From Hydractinia symbiolongicarpus (lineage: Eukaryota; Cnidaria; Hydrozoa; Anthoathecata; Hydractiniidae): a DNA stretch of 64,000 nucleotides. Made by a program: the position numbers and the translations under genes. The notes below the pieces were generated by a model. The model was not told the DNA's origin. It saw only the letters and a list, made by a program, of their open reading frames with translations, and ran no database searches. Shown in pieces: positions 24,823 through 35,473 of this stretch. Location: assembly GCF_029227915.1 (NCBI RefSeq), contig NC_079882.1, positions 30,496,001-30,560,000 on the forward strand, written 5' to 3'. The number at the start of each line of letters is the position of its first letter. The first letter of the stretch is position 1.

Positions 24823-27800
24823 TCAAAGTCAAAAATCAGCTCAATTAAGTCCCACAGTCAATCGTTTTTGAAGTAGTTTTTGAATTTGTCTCTATTTCTT
24901 CAGAGCAACTAACGGCAAGGATTGCTCCCACAGTACAATATCACTTATTTATCTACATTCTTAAATAAAGCGCTACCACAGCACCCAGTGTAATCGTTGA
25001 GTTCAAGCAATCATGTAAAATTAAGAAGAATGTTACTTCTTGGTGTTCAATTGTCTCCTTTCTCACATTCATAAGGTCAAAGTTCAAGGCAGTTCAATTA
25101 AATCCCCCAGTCAATCGTTTCAATGTTAAAAGCAATGCAACCTGGTAATATCAGAAACATATCGCTAAATGCATGTTGGTACGAATATGTGACGCAACCG
25201 TTGTAACTCAAACGGAGTGATACCGTTACAAATTCAATAAAATTTAGTTTTAAAAAACGTCTCTATTTCTTCAGCGCGAGCTAACGGCTAGGATTGGTCC
25301 CACAGTAAAAAATGACTTATTTATCTAAAATTTTAAATGAAGCGCTACCACAGCGCCCAGTGTATTCGCTGAGTTCCAGCAACCATGTCAGATTAAGAAG
25401 AATGTTATTTCTTGGAGTCCAATTGTCTCACTTATCACATTTATAAGTTAAAAGTCCAAAATCAGCTCAATTAAGTCCCACAATCAATCGTCTCACTGTT
25501 AAAAGCTATGCAAACTCGTAATATCAGAAACATATCGCTAAATACTTTTTGGTATGAATATGTGACGCAACCGTTGTAACTCAAACGGAGTGATACCGTT
25601 ACAAATTCAATGAAATGTAATTTTTGAAAACGTCTCTATTTCTTCAGCGCGAGCTAACGGCTAGGATTGGTCCCACAGTAAAAAATGACTTATTTATCTA
25701 CATTTCTTAATAATGCGCTATCACAGCACCCAGTGTAATCGTTGAGTTCAAGCAATCATGTCAAATTAAGAAGAATGTTATTTCTTTGAGTCCAATTGTC
25801 TCATTAATCACATTTATAAGTTCAAACTCCAAAATCAGTTCAATTAAGTCCCACCGTCAATTGGTTCACTGTTAAAAGCCATGCAACTTGGTAATATCTG
25901 AAACATATCGCTAAACACATGTTGGTACGAATATGTGACGCGACCGATGTACTTTAAGCGGACGGATGCCGTTAGAAACTCAATGAAATGTAGTTATTGA
26001 AACTGTCTCTATATCTTCAGCGCGTACTAACGGCCAGGATTGGTCCCACAGTAAAAAATGACTTATTTATCTACATTTCTTAATAACGCGCTATCACAGC
26101 GCCCAGTGTAATCGTTGAGTTCAAGCAATCATGTCAAATTAAGAAGAATATTCTTTCTTTGAGTCCAATTGTCTCATTTATCACATTTATAAGTTCAAAG
26201 TCCAAAATCAGTTCAATTAAGTTCCACAGTCAATTGGTTCACTGTTAAAAGCCATGTAACTTGGTAATATCAGAAACATATCGCTAAATGCATGTTGGTA
26301 CGAATATGTGACGCAACCGCTGTAACTCAAACGGAGTGATACCGTTACAAATTCAATGAAATTTAGTTTTAAAAAACGTCTCTATATCTTCAGCGCGTAC
26401 TAACGGCCAGGATTGGTCCCACAGTAAAAAATGACTTATTTATCTAAATTTTTAAATGAAGCGCTACCACAGCGCCCAGTGTAATCGCTGAGTTCCAGCA
26501 ACCATGTCGGATTAAGAAGAATGTTATTTCTTGGAGTCCAATTGGCCCATTTATCACATTTATAAGTTCAAAGTCAAAAATCAGCTCAATTAAGTCCCAC
26601 AGTCAATCGTTTTTGAAGTAGTTTTTGAATTTGTCTCTATTTCTTCAGAGCAACTAACGGCAAGGATTGCTCCCACAGTACAATATGACTTATTTATCTA
26701 CATTCTTAAATAAAGCGCTACCACAGCACCCAGTGTAATCGTTGAGTTCAAGCAATCATGTAAAATTAAGAAGAATGTTACTTTTTGGTGTTCAATTGTC
26801 TCCTTTCTCACATTCATAAGGTCAAAGTTCAAGGCAGTTCAATTAAATCCGCCCAGTCAATCGTTTCACTGTTAAAAGTGATGCAACCTGGTAATATCTG
26901 AAACATATTGCTAAATGCATGTTGGTACGAATATGTGACGCAACCGCTGTAACTCAAACGGAGTGGTACCGTTACAAATTCAATGAAATTTAGTTTTAAA
27001 AAACGTCTCTATATCTTCAGCGCGTACTAACGGCCAGGATTGGTCCCACAGTAAAAAATGACTTATTTATCTAAATTTTTAAATGAAGCGCTACCACAGC
27101 GCCCAGTGTAATCGCTGAGTTCCAGCAACCATGTCGGATTAAGAAGAATGTTATTTCTTGGAGTCCAATTGGCCCATTTATCACATTTATAAGTTCACAG
27201 TCAAAAATCAGCTCAATTAAGTCCCACAGTCAATCGTTTTTGAAGTAATTTTTGAATTTGTCTCTATTTCTTCAGAGCAACTAACGGTAAGGATTGCTCC
27301 CACAGTACAATATGACTTATTTATCTACATTCTTAAATAAAGCGCTACCACAGCACCCAGTGTAATCGTTGAGTTCAAGCAATCATGTAAAATTAAGAAG
27401 AATGTTACTTCTTGGTGTTCAATTGTCTCCTTTCTCACATTCAATAGGTCAAAGTTCAAGGCAGTCAATTAAATCCCCCAGTCAATCGTTTCAATGTTAA
27501 AAGCAATGCAACCTGGTAATATCAGAAACATATCGCTAAATGCATGTTGGTACGAATATGTGACGCAACCGTTGTAACTCAAACGGAGTGATACCGTTAC
27601 AAATTCAATAAAATTTAGTTTTAAAAAACGTCTCTATTTCTTCAGCGCGAGCTAACGGCTAGGATTGGTCCCACAGTAAAAAATGACTTATTTATCTACA
27701 TTTCTTAATAACGCGCTATCACAGCGCCCAGTGTAATCGTTGAGTTCAAGCAATCATGTCAAATTAAGAAGAATATTCTTTCTTTGAGTCCAATTGTCTC

Positions 27801-30800
27801 ATTTATCACATTTATAAGTGCAAAGTCCAAAATCAGTTCAATTAAGTTCCACAGTCAATTGGTTCACTGTTAAAAGCCATGTAACTTGGTAATATCAGAA
27901 ACATATCGCTAAATGCATGTTGGTACGAATATGTGACGCAACCGCTGTAACTCAAACGGAGTGATACCGTTAAAAATTCAATGAAATTTAGTTTTAAAGA
28001 ACGTCTCTATATCTTCAGCGCGTACTAACGGCCAGGATTGGTCCCACAGTAAAAAATGACTTATTTATCTAAATTTTTAAATGAAGCGCTACCACAGCGC
28101 CCAGTGTAATCGCTGAGTTCCAGCAACCATGTCGGATTAAGAAGAATGTTATTTCTTGGAGTCCAATTGGCCCATTTATCACATTTATAAGTTCAAAGTC
28201 AAAAATCAGCTCAATTAAGTCCCACAGTCAATCGTTTTTGAAGTAGTTTTTGAATTTGTCTCTATTTCTTCAGAGCAACTAACGGCAAGGATTGCTCCCA
28301 CAGTACAATATGACTTATTTATCTACATTCTTAAATAAAGCGCTACCACAGCACCCAGTGTAATCGTTGAGTTCAAGCAATCATGTAAAATTAGGAAGAA
28401 TGTTACTTCTTGGTGTTCAATTGTCTCCTTTCTCACATTCATAAGGTCAAAGTTCAAGGCAGTTCAATTAAATCCCCCAGTCAATCGTTTCAATGTTAAA
28501 AGCAATGCAACCTGGTAATATCAGAAACATATCGCTAAATGCATGTTGGTACGAATATGTGACGCAACCGTTGTAACTCAAACGGAGTGATACCGTTACA
28601 AATTCAATAAAATTTAGTTTTAAAAAACGTCTCTATTTCTTCAGCGCGAGCTAACGGCTAGGATTGGTCCCACAGTAAAAAATGACTTATTTATCTAAAA
28701 TTTTAAATGAAGCGCTACCACAGCGCCCAGTGTATTCGCTGAGTTCCAGCAACCATGTCAGATTAAGAAGAATGTTATTTCTTGGAGTCCAATTGTCTCA
28801 CTTATCACATTTATAAGTTAAAAGTCCAAAATCAGCTCAATTAAGTCCCACAATCAATCGTTTCACTGTTAAAAGCTATGCAAACTCGTAATATCAGAAA
28901 CATATCGCTAAATGCTTGTTGGTATGAATATGTGACGCAACCGTTGTAACTCAAACGGAGTGATACCGTTACAAATTCAATGAAATTTAGTTTTTGAAAA
29001 CGTCTCTATTTCTTCAGCGCGAGCTAACAGTTAGGATTGGTCCCACAGTAAAAAATGACTTATTTATCTACATTTCTTAATAACGCGCTATCACAGCGCC
29101 CAGTGTAATCGTTGAGTTCAAGCAATCATGTCAAATTAAGAAGAATATTCTTTCTTTGAGTCCAATTGTCTCATTTATCACATTTATAAGTTCAGAGTCC
29201 AAAATCAGTTCAATTAAGTTCCACAGTCAATTGGTTCACTGTTAAAAGCCATGTAACTTGGTAATATCAGAAACATATCGCTAAATGCATGTTGGTACGA
29301 ATATGCGACGCAACCGTTGTAACTCAAACGGAGTGATACCGTTACAAATTCAATAAAATTTAGTTTTAAAAAACGTCTCTATCTCTTCAGCGCGAGCTAA
29401 CGGCTAGGATTGGTCCCACAGTAAAAAATGACTTATTTATCTAAAATTTTAAATGAAGCGCTACCACAGCGCCCAGTGTAATCGCTGAGTTACAGCAACC
29501 ATGTCAGATTATGAAGAATGTTATTTCTTGGAGTCCAATTGGCCCATTTATCACATTTACAAGTTCAAAGTCAAAAATCAGCTCAATTAAGTCCCACAGT
29601 CAATCGTTTTTGAAGTAGTTTTTGAAACTGTCTCTATTTCTTCAGAGCAACTAACGGCAAGGATTGCTCCCACAGTAAAATATGACTTATTTATCTACAT
29701 TCTTAAATAAAACGCTACCACAGCACCCAGTGTAATCGTTGAGTTCAAGCAATCATGTCAAATTAAGAAGAATGTTACTTCTTTGAGTCCAATTGTCTCA
29801 TTAATCACATTTATAAGTTCAAACTCCAAAATCAGTTCAATTAAGTCCCACCGTCAATTGGTTCACTGTTAAAAGCCATGCAACTTGGTAATATCTGAAA
29901 CATATCGCTAAACACATGTTGGTACGAATATGTGACGCAACCGATTTACTTTAAGCGGACGTATAGCGTTAGAAACTCAATGAAATGTAGTTATTGAAAC
30001 TGTCTCTATATCTTCAGCGCGTACTAACGGCAAGGATTGGTCCCACAGTAAAAAATGACTTATTTATCTACATTTCTTAATAACGCGCTATCACAGCGCC
30101 CAGTGTAATCGTTGAGTTCAAGCAATCATGTCAAATTAAGAAGAATATTCTTTCTTTGAGTCCAATTGTCTCATTTATCACATTTATAAGTTCAAAGTCC
30201 AAAATCAGTTCAATTAAGTTCCACAGTCAATTGGTTCACTGTTAAAAGCCATGTAACTTGGTAATATCAGAAACATATCGCTAAATGCATGTTGGTACGA
30301 ATATGCAACGCAACCGTTGTAACTCAAACGGAGTGATACCGTTACAAATTCAATAAAATTTAGTTTTAAAAAACGTCTCTATTTCTTCAGCGCGTGCTAA
30401 CGGCTAGGATTGGTCCCACAGTAAAAAATGACTTATTTATCTAAAATTTTAAATGAAACGCTACCACAGCGCCCAGTGTAATCGCTGAGTTCCAGCAACC
30501 ATGTCGGATTAAGAAGAATGTTATTTCTTGGAGTCCAATTGGCCCATTTATCACATTTATAAGTTCAAAGTCAAAAATCACCTCAATTAAGTCCCACAGT
30601 CAATCGTTTTTGAAGTAGTTTTTGAATTTGTCTCTATTTCTTCAGAGCAACTAACGGCAAAGATTGCTCCCACAGTACAATATGACTTATTTATCTACAT
30701 TCTTAAATAAAGCGCTACCACAGCGCCCAGTGTAATCGTTGAGTTCAAGCAATCATGTAAAATTAAGAAGAATGTTACTTCTTGGTGTTCAATTGTCTCC

Positions 30801-31437
30801 TTTCTCACATTCATAAGGTCAAAGTTCAAGGCAGTTCAATTAAATCCCCCAGTCAATCGTTTCAATGTTAAAAGCAATGCAACCTGGTAATATCAGAAAC
30901 ATATCGCTAAATGCATGTTGGTACGATTATGTGACGCAACCGTTGTAACTCAAACGGAGTGATACCGTTACAAATTCAATAAAATTTACTTTTAAAAAAC
31001 GTCTCTATTTCTTCAGCGCGAGCTAACGGCTAGGATTGGTCCCACAGTAAAAAATGACTTATTTATCCAAAATTTTAAATGAAGCGCTACCACAGCGCCC
31101 AGTGTATTCGCTGAGTTCCAGCAACCATGTCAGATTAAGAAGAATGTTATTTCTTGGAGTTCCATTGTCTCAATCATCACATTTATAATGTCAAAGCTCA
31201 AAATCAGTTCAATTAAGTCCCACAGTCAATTGTTTTACTGTTGAAAGCAATGCAACCTGGTAAAATCAGAAACATATCGCAAAATATATGTTAGTACGAA
31301 TATGTGACGCAACTGTTGTAACTCAAACGCACTGATACCGTTAGAAACTCAATGAAATATAGTTTTTGAAACTGTCGCTATTTCTTCAGCGCGCTAACGG
31401 CTAGGATTGGTCCCACAGTAAAAAATGACTTATTTAT
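24823..31437 (+). repeat. Irregular S/B/E/C run
   Basis: Units start at 24953 (B), 25325 (E), 25698 (C), 26071 (C), 26444 (S), 26698 (B), 27071 (S), 27325 (B), 27696 (C), 28069 (S), 28323 (B), 28695 (E), 29068 (C), 29441 (S), 29695 (B then C), 30068 (C), 30441 (S), 30695 (B) and 31067 (E then D). The S-B-E order at 24700-25697 recurs at 28069-29067 (offset about 3,370). The 29695 unit switches from B to a C subtype seen at 25698 (attaatcac, ccaccgtcaattgg). No strict HOR period holds across the whole run. Confidence 0.8.
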
Positions 31438-31865
31438 CTACATTTTTTAATAAAGCGCTATCACAGCGCCCAGTGTAATCGTTGAGTTCAAGCAATCATG
31501 TCAAATTAAGAAGAATGTTATTTCTTGGAGTCAAATTATCTCATTCATCACATTTATAAGTTCAAAGTCCAAAATCAGTTCAATTAAGTCCCACAGTAAA
31601 TTGGTTCACTGTTATAAGCCATGCAACTTGGTAATCAGTTAAGTCCCACAGTCAATCGTTTTATTGTTAAAAGCGATGTAACCTAGTAGAGTCAGAAAAA
31701 TAACGCCAATTACATGTTGGTACGAGTATGTGACGCAACAGTTGTAACTCAAACGGACGGATACCGTTAGAAACTCAATAAAATGTAGTTTTTGAAACTG
31801 TCTCCACATCTTTAGCGCGTGCTAACGGCTAGGATTGGTCCCACAGTAAAAGATGACTGATTTAT
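31438..31865 (+). repeat. 428-bp monomer with internal out-of-register join
   Basis: About 55 bp longer than a normal unit. After cttggtaat at 31627-31635 the sequence jumps back to cagttaagtcccacagtc, so the cagtt(caatt)aagtcccacagt segment appears twice (about 31576 and 31634). The first half matches the ggttcactgttataagcc subtype (31866 unit) and the second half matches the gtagagtcagaaaaataacg subtype (32238 unit). It is a chimera formed by recombination between two subtypes shifted by about 55 bp. Confidence 0.85.
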
Positions 31866-32237
31866 CTACATTTTTTAATAAAGCGCTATCACAGCGCCCA
31901 GTGTAATCGTTGAGTCCAAGCAATCATGCCAAATTAAGAAGAATGTTATTTCTTGGAGTCCAATTGTCTCATTTATCACATTTATAAGTTCAAAGTCCAA
32001 AATCAGTTCAATTAAGTCCCACAGTCAATTGGTTCACTGTTATAAGCCATGCAACTTGGTAATGTCTGAAACATATCGCTAAACATATGTTGGTACGAAT
32101 ATGTGACGCGACCGTTGTACTTCAAGTGGACGGATACCGTTAGAAACTCAATGAATTGTAGTTTTTGAAACTGTCGCTATTTCTTCAGCGAGCTAACGGC
32201 TAGGATTGGTCCCACAGTGAAAAAATGACTTATTTAT
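31866..32237 (+). repeat. Single monomer leading into the 3,236-bp HOR
   Basis: A 372-bp unit. Its second half (cactgttataagcc onward, cgcgaccgttgtacttcaagtg) is the true start of the 3,236-bp HOR, since the match to the unit at 35103 begins only near 32010. The first half has gttgagtccaagcaatc and atgccaaattaag, as in the 32611 and 35847 units. Confidence 0.8.
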
Positions 32238-34373
32238 CTAGATTTTTTAATAAAACGCTACCACAGCGGCCAGCGGTAATGCTCTGTTCCAGCAATCATT
32301 TCAAATTAAGAAGGACGTTTTTTCGTGGAGTCCAGTTGTCTTATTGATCATATTTCTAGGGTCTAAGTCCAAAATCATTTCAATTAAGTCCCACAGTCAA
32401 TCATTTCATTGTTAAAAGCGATGTAACCTAGTAGAGTCAGAAAAATAACGCCAATTACATGTTGGTACGAGTATGTGACGCAACAGTTGTAACTCAAACG
32501 GACGGATACCGTTAGAAACTCAATAAAATATAGTTTTTGAAACTGTCTCCACATCTGAAGCGCGTGCTAACGGCTAGGATTGGTCCCACAGTAAAATATG
32601 ACTGATTTATCTACATTTTTTAATAAAGCGCTATCACAGCGCGCAGTGTAATCGTTGAGTCCAAGCAATCATGCCAAATTAAGAAGAATGTTATTTCTTG
32701 GAGTCCAATTGTCTCATTTATCACATTTATAAGTTCAAAGTCCAAAATCAGTTCAATTAAGTGCCACAGTCAATTGGTTCACTGTTATAAGCCATGCAAC
32801 TTGGTGATGTCTGAAACATATCGCTAAACATATGTTGGTACGAATATGTGACGCGACCGTTGTACTTCAAGTGGACGGATACCGTTAGAAACTCAATGAA
32901 TTGTAGTTTTTGAAACTCTCTCTATATCTTCAGCGCGAGCTAACGGCTAGGATTGGTCCCACAGTAAGAGATGACTGATTTATCTACATTTTTTAATAAA
33001 GCGCTATCACAGCGCCCAGTGTAATCGTTGAGTCCAAGCAATCATGGTAAATTAAGAAGAATGTTATTTCTTGGAGTCCAATTGTCTCATTTATCACATT
33101 TATAAGTTCAAAGTCCAAAATCAGTTCAATTAAGTCCCACAGTCAATTGTTTCACTGTTAAAAGCCATGCAACCTGGTAATATCTGAAGTATGTCGCTAA
33201 ATACATGTTGGTACGAATATGTGACGCAACCGTTGTAACTCAAACGGAGTGATACCGTTACAAATTCAATGAAATTTAGTTTTTGAAAATGTCTCTATTT
33301 CTTCAGCGCGTGCTAACGGCTAGGATTGGTCCCACAGTAAGAAATGAATTATTTATATAAATTTTTAAATGAAGCGCTACCACAGCGGCCAGTATAATCG
33401 CTGCGTTCCAGCAACCATGTCAGATTAAAAAGATTGCTATTTCTTGGAGTTCAGTTATCTCATTTATCACATTTGTAAAGTTTCAGCCTAAAATCAGTTC
33501 AATTAAGTCCCACAGTCAATCGCTTCACTGTTCAAAGCGATGAAACCTACTAATATCAGAAAAATATCGCTAAATACATGTTGGTACGAATATGTTTCGC
33601 AACCGTTGTAACTCAAACCCACTGATACCGCTTGAAACTCAATGAAATGTAGTTTTTTAAACTGTCTCTATATCTTCAGCGCGTGCTAACGGCTAGGATT
33701 GCTCCCACAGTAAAAAATGACTTACTTATCTAAATTTTTAAATGAAGCGCTACCACAGCGCCCAGTGTAATCGCTGAGTTCTAGCAACCATGTCAGATTA
33801 AGAAGAATGTTATTTCTTGGAGTCCAATTGCCTCATTTATCACATTTATAACTTCAAAGTCAAAAATCAGCTCAATTAAGTCCCACAGTCAATCGTTTTT
33901 GAAGTAGTTTTTGAAACTGTCTCTATTTTTTCAGAGCCACTATCGGCAAGGATTTCTCCCACAGTAAAAAATGACTTATTTATCTACATTCTTTAATAAA
34001 GCGCTATCACAGTGCCCAGTGTAATCGTTGAGTTCAAGCAATCATGTCAAATTAAGAAGAATGTTATTTCTGGGAGTCCAATTGTCTCATTTATCACATT
34101 TATAAGTTCAAAGTCCAAAATCAGTTCTATTAAGACCCACAGTCAATCGTTGCACTGTTCAAAGCGATGAAACGTAGTAACATCACAAGCATATCGCTAA
34201 GTACATGTTGGTACCAATATGTTTTGCAACCGTTGTAACTCAAACGCACTGATACCGCTATAAAGTCAATGAAATGTAGTTTTTGAAACTGTCTCTATTT
34301 ATTTAGTGCGCGCTAACGGCTAGAATTGGTCCCACAGTAAAAAATGACTTATTTATCTACATTTTTTAATAAT

Positions 34374-34388
34374 GCGCTATCACAGCGC
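34374..34388. repeat. Conserved gcgct/agcgc dyad (exemplar)
   Basis: A 5-bp inverted repeat gcgct and agcgc separated by five bases (atcac or accac/accgc). It recurs near phase 18-32 of almost every monomer in all zones, although individual copies have lost it (for example gcgccaccac and acgcgctatc forms keep only part). A hairpin or a site for a dyad-binding protein is possible, but that is inference. Confidence 0.6.
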
Positions 34389-34615
34389 CCAGTGTAACCG
34401 TTGAGTTCAAGCAATCATGTCAAATTAAGAAGAATGTTATTTCTTGGAGTCCATTTGTCTCATTTATCACATTTATAAGTTCAAAGTCCAAAATCAGTTC
34501 AATTAAGTCCCAGAGTCAATTGGTTCACTGTTAAAAGCCATGCAACTTGGTAATGTCTGAAAAATATCGCTAAACACATGTTGGTACGAATATGTCACGC
34601 AACTGTTGTAACTCA

Positions 34616-34632
34616 AACGGAGTGATACCGTT
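34616..34632. repeat. Conserved aacgg/ccgtt dyad (exemplar)
   Basis: A 5-bp inverted repeat aacgg...ccgtt with a 7-base loop (agtgata, actgata or acggata-like). It sits in the third quarter of full-length monomers and is absent from the short S monomers, because it lies inside their 119-bp deletion. Some zone III/IV units replace aacgg with aacgc and lose the pairing. Confidence 0.55.
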
Positions 34633-35473
34633 ACAATTTCAATGAAATTTAGATTTAGAAAACGTCTCTATTTCTTCAGCGCGAGCTAACGGATAGGATT
34701 GGTCCCACAGTAAAAAATGACTTATTTATCTACATTTCTTAATAAAGCGCTATCACAGCGACCAGTGTAATCGTTGAGTTCAAGCAATCATGTCAAATTA
34801 AGAAGAATGTTACTTCTTGAATTTCAATTTTTTCCTTTCTCACATTCATAAGGTCAAAATCAAAAATCAGTTCAATTAAGTCCCACAGTCAATCGTTTCA
34901 CTGTTAAAAGCATTGAAACGTAGTAACATCACAAGCATATCGCTAAGTACATGTTGGTACGAATATGTTACGCAACCGTTGTAACTCAAACACACTGATA
35001 CCGCTAGAAAGTCAATGAAATGTAGTTTTTGAAACTGTCTCTATTTATTCAGTGCGCGCTAACGGCTAGGATTGGTCCCACAGTAAAAAATGACTTATTT
35101 ATTTACATTTTTTAATAAAGCGCTATCACAGCGCCCAGTGTAATCGTTGAGTTCAAGCAATCATGTCAAATTAAGAAGAATGTTATTTCTTGGAGTCCAA
35201 TTGTTTCATTTATCACATTTGTAAGGTCACAGTCAGAAATCAGTTCAATTAAGTCCCACAGTCAATTGGTTCACTGTTATAAGCCATGCAACTTGGTAAT
35301 GTCTGAAACATATCGCTAAACATATGTTGGTACGAATATGTGACGCGACCGTTGTACTTCAAGTGGACGGATACCGTTAGAAACTCAATGAATTGTAGTT
35401 TTTGAAACTGTCGCTATTTCTTCAGCGAGCTAACGGCTAGGATTGGTCCCACAGTATAAAATGACTTATTTAT

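Larger units (their letters stand above)
34357..34729 (+). repeat. Representative full-length monomer (373 bp)
   Basis: A typical intact unit, used to describe the family. Starting at the 'cta' after atttat, it has: an A/T stretch at 34360-34371; a gcgct-atcac-agcgc dyad at 34374-34388; cagtgtaa; a near-palindrome aagaa-tgttat-ttctt at 34430-34445; cagttcaattaagtccca-like segment around 34495-34513; tcactgttaaaagccatgc; catgttggtacgaatatgt around 34578-34596; an aacgg-agtgata-ccgtt dyad at 34616-34632; gtctctatttcttcagcgcg; then gctaacgg and ggattggtcccacagtaaa before the next unit at 34730. Other units differ from it by scattered substitutions and small indels. The choice of phase 1 is arbitrary. 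Confidence 0.93.
32238..35473 (+). repeat. 3,236-bp nine-monomer HOR, copy 1
   Basis: Units start at 32238, 32611, 32984, 33357, 33730 (S, 254 bp), 33984, 34357, 34730 and 35103. The next unit, 35474, repeats 32238 with rare marks aaggacgtttttt, gatcatatttctagggt and aataacgccaattacatg. Other shared marks are gaattatttatataaattt (33346 and 36582) and gaatttcaattttttcc (34817 and 37680). Confidence 0.88.

Noticed and set aside
34374-34388. gcgct..agcgc plus following bases as part of a tRNA or other structured RNA gene
   Set aside because: The stem is only 5 bp, there are no tRNA arms or box A/B pattern, and it recurs in every monomer.
34357-34729. CENP-B box in the monomer
   Set aside because: The attcgtaccaacatg segment has the ttcg start but lacks the cggg end of the box; no better match was seen on either strand.
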